Part shown: one piece after another, positions 1 to 8,375 of the stretch
How the letters are laid out: each line of letters begins with the position of its first letter
How positions within the stretch are numbered: position 1 is the first letter of the stretch
Assembly: GCA_003599865.1 (NCBI GenBank)
Contig: QZKS01000017.1
Coordinates: 1-45,209, forward strand
Origin: Desulfobacteraceae bacterium
GTDB taxonomy: Bacteria > Desulfobacterota > Desulfobacteria > Desulfobacterales > SURF-7
Reading direction: 5' to 3'
Length of the DNA: 45,209 nucleotides
Notes under the pieces: model-generated
Databases searched by the model: none
What the model saw: only the letters and a program-made list of their open reading frames with translations
What the model was told of the DNA's origin: nothing
Made by a program: the position numbers and the translations under genes

Positions 1-543
1 GAATTTTTCGGACAGGTAAAATGCTTCGGAAAACAGGTTGCGAATGGTTTTCTGCCAGATTTTAGGCCTTCCTGTTGATCCTCCGGTAAAAAGAGACAAA
101 AAGGGGAAATCCGGATTCAGGGCTCTTTGTTGTTGCAAACCCAAAGTGGAAACCTCTTCCGGTTCAAGATGGATGAATGATACTCCTGCAGGGAAATGGG
201 ACGGAACATCGGTGAGGGCCGTATCATAGGGAACCTGACGGCCCATTTCGTTCAATACGGTTTGGGAATCCGAATACGGAATGATCAGATGCGGTCCTTG
301 ACAGGAAATGGCTGCCAGCATGGCGGCTGCCATGAGTGACCGGTCCTTTGTTGAAAGGCAGATGGATTTCTCTTTCCAGTCCGGTAAGGAAAAACGAGCC
401 TGCAGTGCACCGGCCATACTGAAAATTTCTCCAAACGTTCTTCCGGAAAACAGGAATTCCGCTTCCGGATGCTGGGGCCCCCTGAGAAGGGCTGTCAGTT
501 TTTCCGGTAACCGGTCAAAAGAATCTTTGGATTGACCATTCAT
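1..543 (-). CDS. AMP-ligase (ANL superfamily), N-terminal 181 residues, truncated by window edge
   Basis: This leftward open frame starts at ATG 543 and runs without a stop to base 1, so the C-terminal part is missing. Residues near 150-160 read SLFTGGSTGRPKIWQKT, a clear A3-type phosphate-binding motif of the adenylate-forming (ANL) family. The upstream part resembles the AMP-ligases of aryl-polyene clusters, where such enzymes load a carboxylic acid onto an ACP; that assignment is inferred. The start lies 5 bases after the stop of the BtrH-like gene, so the two are probably co-translated. It is the second AMP-ligase of the region (the other is at 18158) and has a different N-terminus, so it may activate a different acid. 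The C-terminal catalytic lysine lies outside the window. Confidence 0.8.
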   Translation of the reverse strand, partial: MNGQSKDSFDRLPEKLTALLRGPQHPEAEFLFSGRTFGEIFSMAGALQARFSLPDWKEKSICLSTKDRSLMAAAMLAAISCQGPHLIIPYSDSQTVLNEMGRQVPYDTALTDVPSHFPAGVSFIHLEPEEVSTLGLQQQRALNPDFPFLSLFTGGSTGRPKIWQKTIRNLFSEAFYLSEKF

Positions 544-548
544 ATTCT

Positions 549-1529
549 TCACTCAAGCGTCAGTGCTGTTTTATGATAGGATACCTCTCGCTTTTCCAGG
601 GAATCCAGTTTCTTCTCAACATCGGAAAAATCCGGTTTGTCGTGATCTGAGACGGCTTTCAGGGAAAGGGCAAGGCCGGTCCAGGCAGACATGGTTTCCT
701 TCATCATCTCCGGAAGTCCCAGAGATTCAATCCTGGGGATGTAATTTGATGCTTCCGTCAGAAATTCGGAATACATTTTCCGAAAGCCGCCCCCGCCGGT
801 TCCACGCTTTTCGATTACCTGGTAGGCAAAACGGGCGGTCCATTTCCAGTCTTCAAAATGTTTCCAGGCCGATATTTCCTTCTTCCACTTTTGCAGGGCC
901 TTTACACCCTGAAAATCCAATTTGTCATCCATCAGTACACGGCTGTTATGCAGGATGGAGCCCAAAATGATTTTCGGCATGTTTTCCGGAATAACCAGGT
1001 TTTCCGGTGCATATAAGTTCCCCTGAATATTGAAGTAGGCATCCTTGCAGAACCGTGCTTTTCGCATATTGTCAAACGGAACCGCCAGAATGTTTTCCCG
1101 TTCCGTATCGGTAATATAAAATACCTGTTTCATCCGGTCATAACCCCAGACGGTAATGACATGACCCGGAAAATGTGTACGGGTATCGTAATAGGGCAGG
1201 TGGTAAATGTCGGATTGAAGAATTACGGGGATGCCCTGGTCCAGGCGATGCAAAAGGGCGTTTTCCGCTTCAAGCGGATCATCATATTGTTCCCAATGAA
1301 AGTTTTGTCCGATTCTGGTGAAAAACTGTTTTTCAATATCTGCCGAGCGGACATGGATCATCCGGCTTGGTGAACTGTTCTGGAAGCCCATATACCAGAT
1401 GCCCAGACCGGCCCCAATCCCGAAGCAAATCGGTTCACTCCAGGAAAAGCCGTGAAAGTTGACAATATTCCGGATGCCGGTGCTTGCGCAATGATATCCG
1501 GGGTAATGGGAAGGATTTATGATAGTCAT
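549..1529 (-). CDS. BtrH-type N-terminal domain protein, probable acyltransferase
   Basis: The protein opens with a segment around YHCASTGIRNIVNFHG and then FGIGAGLGIWY, which matches the BtrH_N domain (first described in butirosin BtrH, an acyl-ACP:aminoglycoside acyltransferase). A second half of about 150 residues resembles the DUF4872 domain usually found behind it. The family is cysteine-protease-like and transfers acyl groups from ACPs; the candidate nucleophile here is the Cys of YHCAST. I chose ATG 1529, which puts this Cys about 14 residues in, as in relatives. A longer frame from 1664 exists but has no ribosome site, and a TTGACA box at 1610-1605 suggests transcription may start inside it. 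It sits between a cyclic-nucleotide domain gene and an AMP-ligase, so a role in moving an acyl chain from ACP to an amine or other head group is plausible but unproven. Confidence 0.75.
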   Translation of the reverse strand: MTIINPSHYPGYHCASTGIRNIVNFHGFSWSEPICFGIGAGLGIWYMGFQNSSPSRMIHVRSADIEKQFFTRIGQNFHWEQYDDPLEAENALLHRLDQGIPVILQSDIYHLPYYDTRTHFPGHVITVWGYDRMKQVFYITDTERENILAVPFDNMRKARFCKDAYFNIQGNLYAPENLVIPENMPKIILGSILHNSRVLMDDKLDFQGVKALQKWKKEISAWKHFEDWKWTARFAYQVIEKRGTGGGGFRKMYSEFLTEASNYIPRIESLGLPEMMKETMSAWTGLALSLKAVSDHDKPDFSDVEKKLDSLEKREVSYHKTALTLE

Positions 1530-1730
1530 TTTTTCCCGGTATGTTGAAAGTAAGCCATTGATGAATTGTCCTTTTGGGGAAATATCATCAACAAACGGCG
1601 GCATTGTCAAGACATAGTAAACAATATGATGGATCAATTGCGCAGGGGGAAATAAAAAAGGCAATAAATAGTATTGATTATATTTCAGAGTGGTTGGATG
1701 GTTGAAAATATTTTGTCGATGGAATCTCTG

Positions 1731-2219
1731 CTACCAGAAGTTTAATATTTTGCTTTTCATGTTAATCAGTTCTTCACTGGTTATTTTTAAACGATTCGCG
1801 AGCGTTTCGGCAAAAACCCGATAGAGTATGTAATAGATAGAGGTTTTATCCCTGTCGCTTAGCTGATCGATATTGGTATTGTCGATCGCCAGGCAGACGA
1901 CTTCATTATCAGCAAACACACTGGCGGTTCGGGAAAAATCTCCGAGGAGGCTCATCTCGCCGAAAATATCGCCCCGTTTGTCCAGCGTGGTCAGCTTTTT
2001 CTTTTTTTTGATGACCCGGGCGCTGCCGTATATTAAAATATAAACATGGCCGTCATAACTCCCTTCTGCAATAATCTGCTCATCTTTTTTATATTTTCGA
2101 ATCTTGCTGTAGGAGAGGAGCTTACGAAGATCAGGCTCCTTAAAAGATACAAGGTTTGGAATGCCTTTCAGATCATTCATAATTTTATGGTTATCTTTCA
2201 GATAAGTTGACTCGATCAT
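1731..2219 (-). CDS. Stand-alone cyclic nucleotide-binding domain protein
   Basis: This is a 162-residue protein consisting of one CRP-like cyclic nucleotide-binding beta-barrel. The phosphate-binding-cassette region reads IFGEMSLLGDFSRTASV, with the conserved GE and the R-T-A that contact the cyclic nucleotide phosphate in family members. No DNA-binding helix-turn-helix follows; the C-terminal 40 residues are helical and end in KILNFW. The start ATG has a good GAGGAG ribosome site 7 bases upstream. It probably senses a cyclic nucleotide, or has kept only the fold, and acts by protein contact. It lies between the radical SAM end of the main leftward array (240 bp away) and the BtrH-like gene, so it may be the first gene of a separate short unit. 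The 240 bp upstream shows no promoter I can support. Confidence 0.8.
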   Translation of the reverse strand: MIESTYLKDNHKIMNDLKGIPNLVSFKEPDLRKLLSYSKIRKYKKDEQIIAEGSYDGHVYILIYGSARVIKKKKKLTTLDKRGDIFGEMSLLGDFSRTASVFADNEVVCLAIDNTNIDQLSDRDKTSIYYILYRVFAETLANRLKITSEELINMKSKILNFW

Positions 2220-2460
2220 TGTTAGCTCTCCTCTTTTTTTTCAGGCAAAAATTCTCATTCTTTGGACAGCCATATTGCAGTCAACCTCACCATGTCCATA
2301 CCTATCAAATGCCGTTTGCCGGTAAACAGGAGCAAAAGCAAAAAACATTCCAGCATGGATCTTGACATTTTTTCATTCTGTATTTCAAGCGGTTGTTATG
2401 GAAAGAATGAAATGCCGAAAAAAATGGAGATAATCTTTTTGTGTTAACGGGCGTATCTTT

Positions 2461-3870
2461 TTATATTCGATAATCCTTCCATAGGTTCCGCTGTGTCCGG
2501 ATATATCGGCTGGTTTGCCAGATAATTTTGATCAGCTCCACAGGGTTGACCGGGATACTGTTTACCCGCAATGGATTCCGTTTCTGTGCCTTGACCGTCA
2601 ATTGGGAGAAGTGTCTGTAAAATTCCTTCAGGGGAAGTTTTGTGGGTAGAATGGTATGCATACAGTCATAGTAATGAATTGCATCGCAGATAAATTCTTT
2701 TTTGCATATCTCCCAGTCATCGGTTCCCGGTGCCGGAGAGTATACCGTAAAGGTCGCTTCCACCGGCGGCATGGATTGGATATACCGGGCAAGGGAATGG
2801 AAATCCTCCACATCAAAATCCGGCATGACCATGAATGCGGGGTGAAGGGTGATTCCGATCTTTTCCAGTATTTCAATGGCCTGGTTGTTATGATCCAGAT
2901 TGGCCTTTTTATTTAGTTTTTGAAGCGTTTTTTCATGAATGCTCTCCAGGCCCACATAGACGATTTCCAGACCGATTTCATGCCAGAGCTTGAAAAGATC
3001 AGGGTTTCCGGTAATGGTATTGCTTCTGGCCCAGGAGACAAAATGTTTTTTGATTCCGTGTTCTTTAATTTTTTCAGCCAGCTCCCACATGTGCTTGGCG
3101 GAGAGAAAGGTTTCATCATCCACAAAATAGATGTAATCTTCCTGGATGGATTTCAGCTCTTCAATGATTCTGTCTGTATTCCGGGGGTAATACTTGCGTC
3201 CGTAAAGTTTATGGACAATACAGAATTTGCATTGATAGGCACACCCGGAGGAGGTTCTCATGGCGGCAATCCGTGGGATGATGGAAGCCTTCCGGTCTTT
3301 TACCGGATGGCTCCAGGCACAGAAGTATCTTGAACGATCGACGAGATCACGACGCGGATCCGGAAGAGAGTCCACGCCGGGATAAACTGGAATCGGTCCG
3401 AAATCCGCCGCATCCGGAGGATAGACATGGGGGATGGTAAAGATTGTTTTCGGGTCTATGGACAGGTGCCGGACAATTTCGGGAAAAGGGCCGCATCCTT
3501 CTCCTCTGACGAGGGCATCCAGATCGGGAATCCGGCATTCTTCCGGGATGATGGTGGCATGGTGTCCGCCCAGCACGACAAAAGCATCCGGGCATTCTTT
3601 TTTGATGATGCCCACGCATTGGGAAACCCTTCCTATCTGGTTGCTGTAGGCAGTAATCCCGACCAGATCCGGTTTGAAGGATCGGACGGTTTTTTGCAGT
3701 TGCTTCATCGGATTCTTTTCAATGGTGAGATCCAGAATCCGGATATCGTTTCCCGGAGGGACGCTTGCGGCAAGGTATTCAAGGGCAAGGGGTTCCAGAT
3801 GAAGAAACGCACGGAGCCTCCTGACAACCTCCAGTTGAGAGTCGGGGTGAAGCAATAAAATTCGTTTCAT
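2461..3870 (-). CDS. Cobalamin-binding-domain radical SAM protein
   Basis: A 469-residue protein with an N-terminal Rossmann-like B12-binding domain (about 1-140, including VLGGHHATIIPEE). A radical SAM core follows, with the cluster motif C210-x3-C214-x2-C217 (SSGCAYQCKFC). The B12 part lacks an evident DxHxxG lower-ligand motif, as is common in this class. Such enzymes methylate or rearrange unactivated carbons and are frequent in lipid and natural-product pathways; the substrate here cannot be read from sequence. The start ATG overlaps the stop of the PlsY-like gene by 4 bases (ATGA), so translation is coupled. It is the last gene of the main leftward array, and 240 bp of non-coding DNA follow its stop. 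Confidence 0.85.
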   Translation of the reverse strand: MKRILLLHPDSQLEVVRRLRAFLHLEPLALEYLAASVPPGNDIRILDLTIEKNPMKQLQKTVRSFKPDLVGITAYSNQIGRVSQCVGIIKKECPDAFVVLGGHHATIIPEECRIPDLDALVRGEGCGPFPEIVRHLSIDPKTIFTIPHVYPPDAADFGPIPVYPGVDSLPDPRRDLVDRSRYFCAWSHPVKDRKASIIPRIAAMRTSSGCAYQCKFCIVHKLYGRKYYPRNTDRIIEELKSIQEDYIYFVDDETFLSAKHMWELAEKIKEHGIKKHFVSWARSNTITGNPDLFKLWHEIGLEIVYVGLESIHEKTLQKLNKKANLDHNNQAIEILEKIGITLHPAFMVMPDFDVEDFHSLARYIQSMPPVEATFTVYSPAPGTDDWEICKKEFICDAIHYYDCMHTILPTKLPLKEFYRHFSQLTVKAQKRNPLRVNSIPVNPVELIKIIWQTSRYIRTQRNLWKDYRI

Positions 3871-4439
3871 TCTGTCCGTGTCTTTCGAAATTCCATGATA
3901 TTCCGCCTATGATTGTAAATGATAAACAGCACCGTCAGGCAGGTGACAACAACTGCCAAAAAATGGTTCCGGTATGCCAGAATCGTCCCACTGCCCAGAA
4001 TCAGAACCATGGCAAAGGATGAAATAAAGGGTTTCCGGAACAGGAGAAAAAAGACACCCCATGCAAGGGCGGAAATTCCGACCGAGACCGGCGCCAACAG
4101 TATGGTAAAACCCAGGTAATTGGCCACCCCTTTTCCTCCTTTAAAACCATGGAAACAGGGGAACCGATTGCCGAAAATCAATACCAGACCGGGCAGGGTG
4201 ACATATTCCGTGCCGAGCATACTCAAACCAATGTAGGCAATCAGCATGGCCCTTCCCATGTCCAGGAACAGAACCACAGCCGCCCAGAAAATACCTGCCT
4301 GTCGATACACGTTTGTAGCACCGGCATTTCCGCTGAATCGGGTTCGCGGATCGCCCTTGCCCAGGAGCCGGAACAAAGCAATGGAGAAGTTCACCGAGCT
4401 TGCGATATAGGTGAGAGTCAGAATCATGATAAGGGTCAT
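3867..4439 (-). CDS. PlsY-like glycerol-3-phosphate acyltransferase paralogue (membrane)
   Basis: About 190 residues with five or more hydrophobic segments. The three PlsY motifs are recognisable: motif 1 FSGNAGATNVYR; motif 2 GNRFPCFHGFKGGKGVANYLG, with Asn where most PlsY have His after the first Gly; and a C-terminal motif 3 region containing NHRRNI. PlsY moves an acyl group from acyl-phosphate to glycerol-3-phosphate in the inner membrane. I chose ATG 4439, 4 bases after the upstream stop; a frame extending to 4514 would add 25 polar residues before the first membrane helix. Being locked between a PKS-type dehydratase and a radical SAM gene, it is more likely a dedicated enzyme that attaches the cluster's acyl chain to a glycerol or similar head group than the housekeeping PlsY. 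That role is inference. Confidence 0.82.
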   Translation of the reverse strand: MTLIMILTLTYIASSVNFSIALFRLLGKGDPRTRFSGNAGATNVYRQAGIFWAAVVLFLDMGRAMLIAYIGLSMLGTEYVTLPGLVLIFGNRFPCFHGFKGGKGVANYLGFTILLAPVSVGISALAWGVFFLLFRKPFISSFAMVLILGSGTILAYRNHFLAVVVTCLTVLFIIYNHRRNIMEFRKTRTE

Positions 4440-4443
4440 GGGC

Positions 4444-5328
4444 TCATTTCTCCGAATCAAGGGATTGCATGTTGGTGATCCATTCCGGAGGTTTCCTTCT
4501 TCCGGAGCTGACATCTCTCATCTTCAACCCGGCAATGTTTTCAAAAAACCCGCCTTTCGGATCGCATATCCAGAGATCACAGACAAGCTGTTCGGGACTG
4601 GTTTTTACCGGCGTTATCCTGGCAATATAACCATTCCCGGGAATTGTCCGGCGGAAGATCGTCCGTTTTTCAAAACCTACCGGAAAACCGATAAATTTCA
4701 GAAAACACTGGCACCATACACAGGCGGCATGAAAGGCTGCATCCAGTGGAAACGGCGAGCCCAGGGGATCGGTCGAGGCTTCACTTATCGGCGCAGAAAT
4801 GTTTGCCATCACGCCGTTTTCGGAAATCAAGAGATCACCGGTAATATTATGGTAGGACGGCCCAAAGGGAACCAGCTCCCGGTAAACCGCACGGGATGAT
4901 ACGGAAAAGGTTTTTCCTTCGAGCGATATCAGTTTTTCAAAAGACGGGAATTCCGCTTCCGGAGTAGTTGCAGACGGAAAACAGACGGAAACATGTTCTT
5001 TTTGCCTTAAGATGGCGAGTTTCCTGGACTTCATCCGGGTGACCAGTTTGCTTTCAATGGTACCGTCCTGTTTTCGGGAAAGTTCATTAAAGCCTTCAAT
5101 CGTCTCCTGATCTCTCTGCAAAATGAGAAATTTATCAAAATCGGCGTTCAGAATGAGTTCCGTGTTGATTTCCGGAAAACAGGTTTTTGCGGAGGCGGCC
5201 AGGATCTGCATGGCTTCGACAGCCGGAAAAACGGCATTGTCCTCAAACCGGTGATCCATGAGATAGGGATGCTGCCTGATCGTCAGGGGGATTTGCTGAA
5301 AATCACCTATTTGGGAAAGATTTGCCAT
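4444..5328 (-). CDS. PKS-type double-hotdog dehydratase, stand-alone
   Basis: A 294-residue protein with the layout of a polyketide synthase dehydratase domain (PS-DH). The N-terminal hotdog carries HPYLMDHRFEDNAVFP, where H26 is the likely catalytic His of the HxxxGxxxxP motif; the Gly is Asp30 and Pro35 is kept. The C-terminal hotdog carries VPFGPSYHNI and PLDAAFHAA, where D196 is the likely catalytic Asp. Both catalytic residues are therefore present. These domains usually sit inside modular or iterative type I PKSs; here the domain is a free protein in a type II system. It overlaps the end of the upstream thioesterase gene by about 20 bases, which indicates coupling. It probably removes water from a beta-hydroxyacyl-ACP, perhaps at a different chain length or stereochemistry from the FabZ-like pair. 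Confidence 0.8.
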   Translation of the reverse strand: MANLSQIGDFQQIPLTIRQHPYLMDHRFEDNAVFPAVEAMQILAASAKTCFPEINTELILNADFDKFLILQRDQETIEGFNELSRKQDGTIESKLVTRMKSRKLAILRQKEHVSVCFPSATTPEAEFPSFEKLISLEGKTFSVSSRAVYRELVPFGPSYHNITGDLLISENGVMANISAPISEASTDPLGSPFPLDAAFHAACVWCQCFLKFIGFPVGFEKRTIFRRTIPGNGYIARITPVKTSPEQLVCDLWICDPKGGFFENIAGLKMRDVSSGRRKPPEWITNMQSLDSEK

Positions 5329-5786
5329 AAATGAATTGTTTTGTCGTCAATCCCCACAGGTTTCCCGGATGTGTTGACGGCGCAATGCCTGGTAAAACCA
5401 ATACAGACAATGTCTCCGGTTTCCTGGTGGGTGATGACGTAATCGAATTTCAGTTTAACCCTCTCCAGATCGGAAGGGCGCGTATAAATCAACATCGGGT
5501 CATCATAGTAAAGAGGGGTATAGTATTTGATGCCCACTTCGATGATCGGATAAACATAGCCGCTTTTTTCCACTTCACTGTAGGGATAAGCCGTATCCCG
5601 CATGAGCGAGGCCCTTCCGAATTCAAAATACCGCAGGTAATTGGCGTGGTATACCACCTGGGAACGATCCGTATCCACATATAGTGTCCGGCTTTGGCAC
5701 TGGTGCCAGACCTGGTTGTCGGTTTGATTTCGGAAATAGGGTTTTTCGGGGTCAAGGGCGATGGGAATAAACGGCTTTGGTTTCAT
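5307..5786 (-). CDS. YbgC/4HBT-type acyl thioesterase
   Basis: A 159-residue single hotdog protein. The family signature is clear: LYVDTDRSQVVYHANYLRYF, with D40 as the expected catalytic Asp of 4-hydroxybenzoyl-CoA/YbgC thioesterases. I chose ATG 5786 because it has an AAGGAG ribosome site and lies 1 base after the stop of the KS gene. The open frame continues upstream to 6059, but that part only shadows the KS gene. The enzyme would hydrolyse an acyl-ACP or acyl-CoA, releasing or proof-reading the polyketide/fatty chain. Its own end overlaps the start of the PKS-type dehydratase. A related thioesterase is encoded at 29910, outside the cluster proper. Confidence 0.88.
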   Translation of the reverse strand: MKPKPFIPIALDPEKPYFRNQTDNQVWHQCQSRTLYVDTDRSQVVYHANYLRYFEFGRASLMRDTAYPYSEVEKSGYVYPIIEVGIKYYTPLYYDDPMLIYTRPSDLERVKLKFDYVITHQETGDIVCIGFTRHCAVNTSGKPVGIDDKTIHLWQIFPK

Positions 5787-5787
5787 A

Positions 5788-7053
5788 CTATACTCCTTTA
5801 AACACGATACAGCAGTTTGTGCCCCCGAATCCGAATGCGTTGGACAGAAAAATTTCATAGTCATGCTTCCGGACCGTATTGGGAACCACATCGATATCGC
5901 CAAGGTCCGGGTCCGGAATATGGTTGATGGTGGGAAGAATAAGGCCATTTTGCATGGCTTCAATGGAAAGAGCCGCTTCGATGGCAGCCGAAGCACCCAG
6001 GGTGTGTCCGATCTGGGATTTGTTGGATGAAACCGGAATCTTTTGTAATTTTTTCCCAAATACGGCGTTCAGGCATTCGACTTCCGTAAGATCTCCCCTT
6101 TTGGTGGATGTGCCGTGCGCGTTTACATACTGAATATCGTTTGTCTCAAGCCCTGCATCATCGATAGCCTGAGAAATCGACCGGATGATGGTTTCCGGGT
6201 TCGGCTTTGTGAAATGATAGGCATCCGATGTCATCCCGACCCCAAGAACTTCAGCTTTTGGCGTCAGGCCCCATGTTTGGATCATTTCTTCTGCGGCAAG
6301 AATCAGCACTCCACCGCCTTCCGACAGAACCATGCCTTTGCGGTCAATGCTGAAAGGGCGGGAAGCCTGTGCCGGGTCCTGATATGCCCGGTCCTTTGGC
6401 GTGATGTTGATGGTGGCCAGCATATTGGAGAAACCCTGTACGATTTCCGGTATGATGCAGGTTTCCGCGCCGCCGGCAAGCACAAAGTCACAATCTCCAT
6501 CCCGTATCATTCTGGCGCCCATACCAATGGCGTAATTTCCGGATGCGCAGGCTCCCTGAGGGGAGAAGATCGGGCCGGTAAAACCGAGCAGCATGCCCGC
6601 CTTTCCGGATGGAAGGTTGGCACACAAGTTTGGCAGAAGATAGGGGCTCACCTTATACGGTCCCTGATGGGTATAATTGTCCATGGCAATGCGGTATGCA
6701 TCGGTGCCGTTTAAGGCGGATCCGATCAGACATGCCGTCCTGGGGCCGGTTTGCCGGTTGATTTCCAGTCCGGAATGTTCCAGCGCTTCCTTGCATACCG
6801 CCATGGTCAGGATGACAAAATCAGCATTCCAGTTGTAGACTTCCTTGGGATCGATAAAATCAAATTCACCGGGGTTCCAGTCCGGAATTTCACCCACGAC
6901 ATTGCTCAAAGACTGGACCTCGCAGCGTGTTACCTTCCGGAACCCCGCCTTTCCCTGAACCGCATTTGCCCAGGTCTTCTCAAAGGTTTTTCCAAGGGGT
7001 GTTGCCGCGCCGTAACCGACAACAAATACGCGTCTGTTTAATGGCGCCTTCAT
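5788..7053 (-). CDS. Beta-ketoacyl-ACP synthase (FabF-like), first of a tandem pair
   Basis: A 421-residue KAS II-type condensing enzyme with a full Cys-His-His site: C169 in GACASGNYAI, NAHGTSTKRGD, and NKSQIGHTLGAS. It catalyses decarboxylative condensation of malonyl-ACP with an acyl-ACP in the cytoplasm. ATG 7053 is preceded by a strong AGGAGAG site; a frame starting at 7080 lacks one. It ends 1 base before the thioesterase start. It is clearly paralogous to the next gene (7093): both end with similar PTIN-x-x-PDP and NAFGFGG-x-N segments. The pair may form a heterodimer or act at different chain lengths. Both keep the active cysteine, so neither is a chain-length factor. Confidence 0.92.
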   Translation of the reverse strand: MKAPLNRRVFVVGYGAATPLGKTFEKTWANAVQGKAGFRKVTRCEVQSLSNVVGEIPDWNPGEFDFIDPKEVYNWNADFVILTMAVCKEALEHSGLEINRQTGPRTACLIGSALNGTDAYRIAMDNYTHQGPYKVSPYLLPNLCANLPSGKAGMLLGFTGPIFSPQGACASGNYAIGMGARMIRDGDCDFVLAGGAETCIIPEIVQGFSNMLATINITPKDRAYQDPAQASRPFSIDRKGMVLSEGGGVLILAAEEMIQTWGLTPKAEVLGVGMTSDAYHFTKPNPETIIRSISQAIDDAGLETNDIQYVNAHGTSTKRGDLTEVECLNAVFGKKLQKIPVSSNKSQIGHTLGASAAIEAALSIEAMQNGLILPTINHIPDPDLGDIDVVPNTVRKHDYEIFLSNAFGFGGTNCCIVFKGV

Positions 7054-7092
7054 ATCTCTCCTGGTATGTTTTGATGGCAAGTCATCCCGGGC

Positions 7093-8340
7093 TTATATCC
7101 TTTGGAACACGACACAGGAGTTGCAGCCGCCGAAACCAAACGCATTTTTCAGAAGAAATTCCTGACTATGGTTCCGTGCGCCTTCCGCAATACAGTCGAT
7201 CGGGATGTTTGGGTCCGGCGTATAGTTGATGGTGGGCAACAGCATGTTATGATCCATTCCTCTGATCGCAAAAATCGATTCAATGGCGCTCGATGCACCC
7301 ATGGCATGACCGGTCTGGGACTTGTTTGCAGAAACCGGTGGAATATTGTTTCCAAACACCGCGCAAAGTGCGTCGTATTCAACCTGATCTCCAACCCTGG
7401 TTGAGGTGCCATGGGCATTGACCGCGTCGATCTGCTTCGGCTCAATCCCCGCGTCGGCAATGCTTTCACGGATACAGCGTTTCACTGTTTCAAAATTCGG
7501 TGCCACAAAATGATGGGCATCCGATGTCATGCTCCATCCGGCAATTCTGACGGTATGGCCAAGCCCGTGGGCTTCGGCAAATTCTTTTGTGGCAATCACA
7601 ATGCAGCCCGCTCCTTCTGAAACGACAAATCCCCTTCGGTCAAGGGAAAACGGCCTGCTGGCCCTTGACGGCGGCTCCGGAGGTTGCCCGGGTTTGGGGG
7701 AAAAGGTGCCGTTCATGGTCGAAAAGCCGGCTACGATTGGCTCTACCAGTGCAAAATCCACGGCTCCGCAGATAGCCACATCCGCTTTTCCCTGTTCCAG
7801 CAGCATGGAACCGATAATCACGGATGTGATCCCGGTCGCGCATGCAGTAATCGTGGATGTAATCGGCCCGGTTGCTTTTGTCAAGATGGATATTTTTCCG
7901 CCGACCATATTGATGCAGGAATTCGGGTTGGTGAACGGATGGGGCAGTTTTCCTTCCGTTCTCATGCGTCTGTCCGCATGAATAACGGCGTCCTGTCCTC
8001 CGACTGCGGAACTGAACGTGACGGCAACACGGGGAGCGATATCGGGTGTGATTTCCATTCCGCTTTTTTCAATGGCACGATGGGCGACGAGCAGGGCATA
8101 TTTGAAAATCGGGGATGTCCAGTGAGCCATCTGGCGGGGTGCCAGAAACGGGTATGCGGATTCATCAATGGCGTCGACCTGGCCGGCGATTTGAACCGGA
8201 AATTGATCATCAATGGGAAAACGGGTGAGCCGGCCAATACCGCTGTCGCCCCTCAGTGCTCTTGCCCATTGGGTTTCCATATCGGTCCCGAGGGGGGAGA
8301 CACAATCATATCCGATAATGACTGTCTGTTTTGGATTCAT
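7093..8340 (-). CDS. Beta-ketoacyl-ACP synthase (FabF-like), second of a tandem pair
   Basis: A 415-residue KAS II-type enzyme. The catalytic triad is complete: C167 in ITACATGITS, NAHGTSTRVGD, and NKSQTGHAMGAS. Compared with its neighbour it has a proline-rich insertion (PKPGQPPEPPSRASRPF) ahead of the FSLDRRG segment and a wholly different substrate-entry region, so it is a diverged paralogue rather than a recent copy. It lies 39 bases upstream of the other KS and 35 bases downstream of a radical SAM gene, in one leftward transcription unit. The start ATG has only a weak ribosome site (TTGAG). Confidence 0.92.
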   Translation of the reverse strand: MNPKQTVIIGYDCVSPLGTDMETQWARALRGDSGIGRLTRFPIDDQFPVQIAGQVDAIDESAYPFLAPRQMAHWTSPIFKYALLVAHRAIEKSGMEITPDIAPRVAVTFSSAVGGQDAVIHADRRMRTEGKLPHPFTNPNSCINMVGGKISILTKATGPITSTITACATGITSVIIGSMLLEQGKADVAICGAVDFALVEPIVAGFSTMNGTFSPKPGQPPEPPSRASRPFSLDRRGFVVSEGAGCIVIATKEFAEAHGLGHTVRIAGWSMTSDAHHFVAPNFETVKRCIRESIADAGIEPKQIDAVNAHGTSTRVGDQVEYDALCAVFGNNIPPVSANKSQTGHAMGASSAIESIFAIRGMDHNMLLPTINYTPDPNIPIDCIAEGARNHSQEFLLKNAFGFGGCNSCVVFQRI

Positions 8341-8375
8341 ATGATACTCAAGGGCACTGTTTGGTTTACGGTGTT

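Noticed and set aside
1582-1610. Promoter TTGACA-17-TGATAT in front of the BtrH-like gene
   Set aside because: The -35 box is perfect, but the -10 box matches only half the consensus, so it is used only as a hint for the start codon choice.
2262-2447. Possible 61-residue gene in the gap upstream of the cyclic-nucleotide gene
   Set aside because: It has no ribosome site, no similarity I recognise and a base composition like the surrounding non-coding DNA.
5787-6059. N-terminal extension of the thioesterase frame
   Set aside because: It overlaps the KS coding region in another frame, and a strong ribosome site marks ATG 5786.
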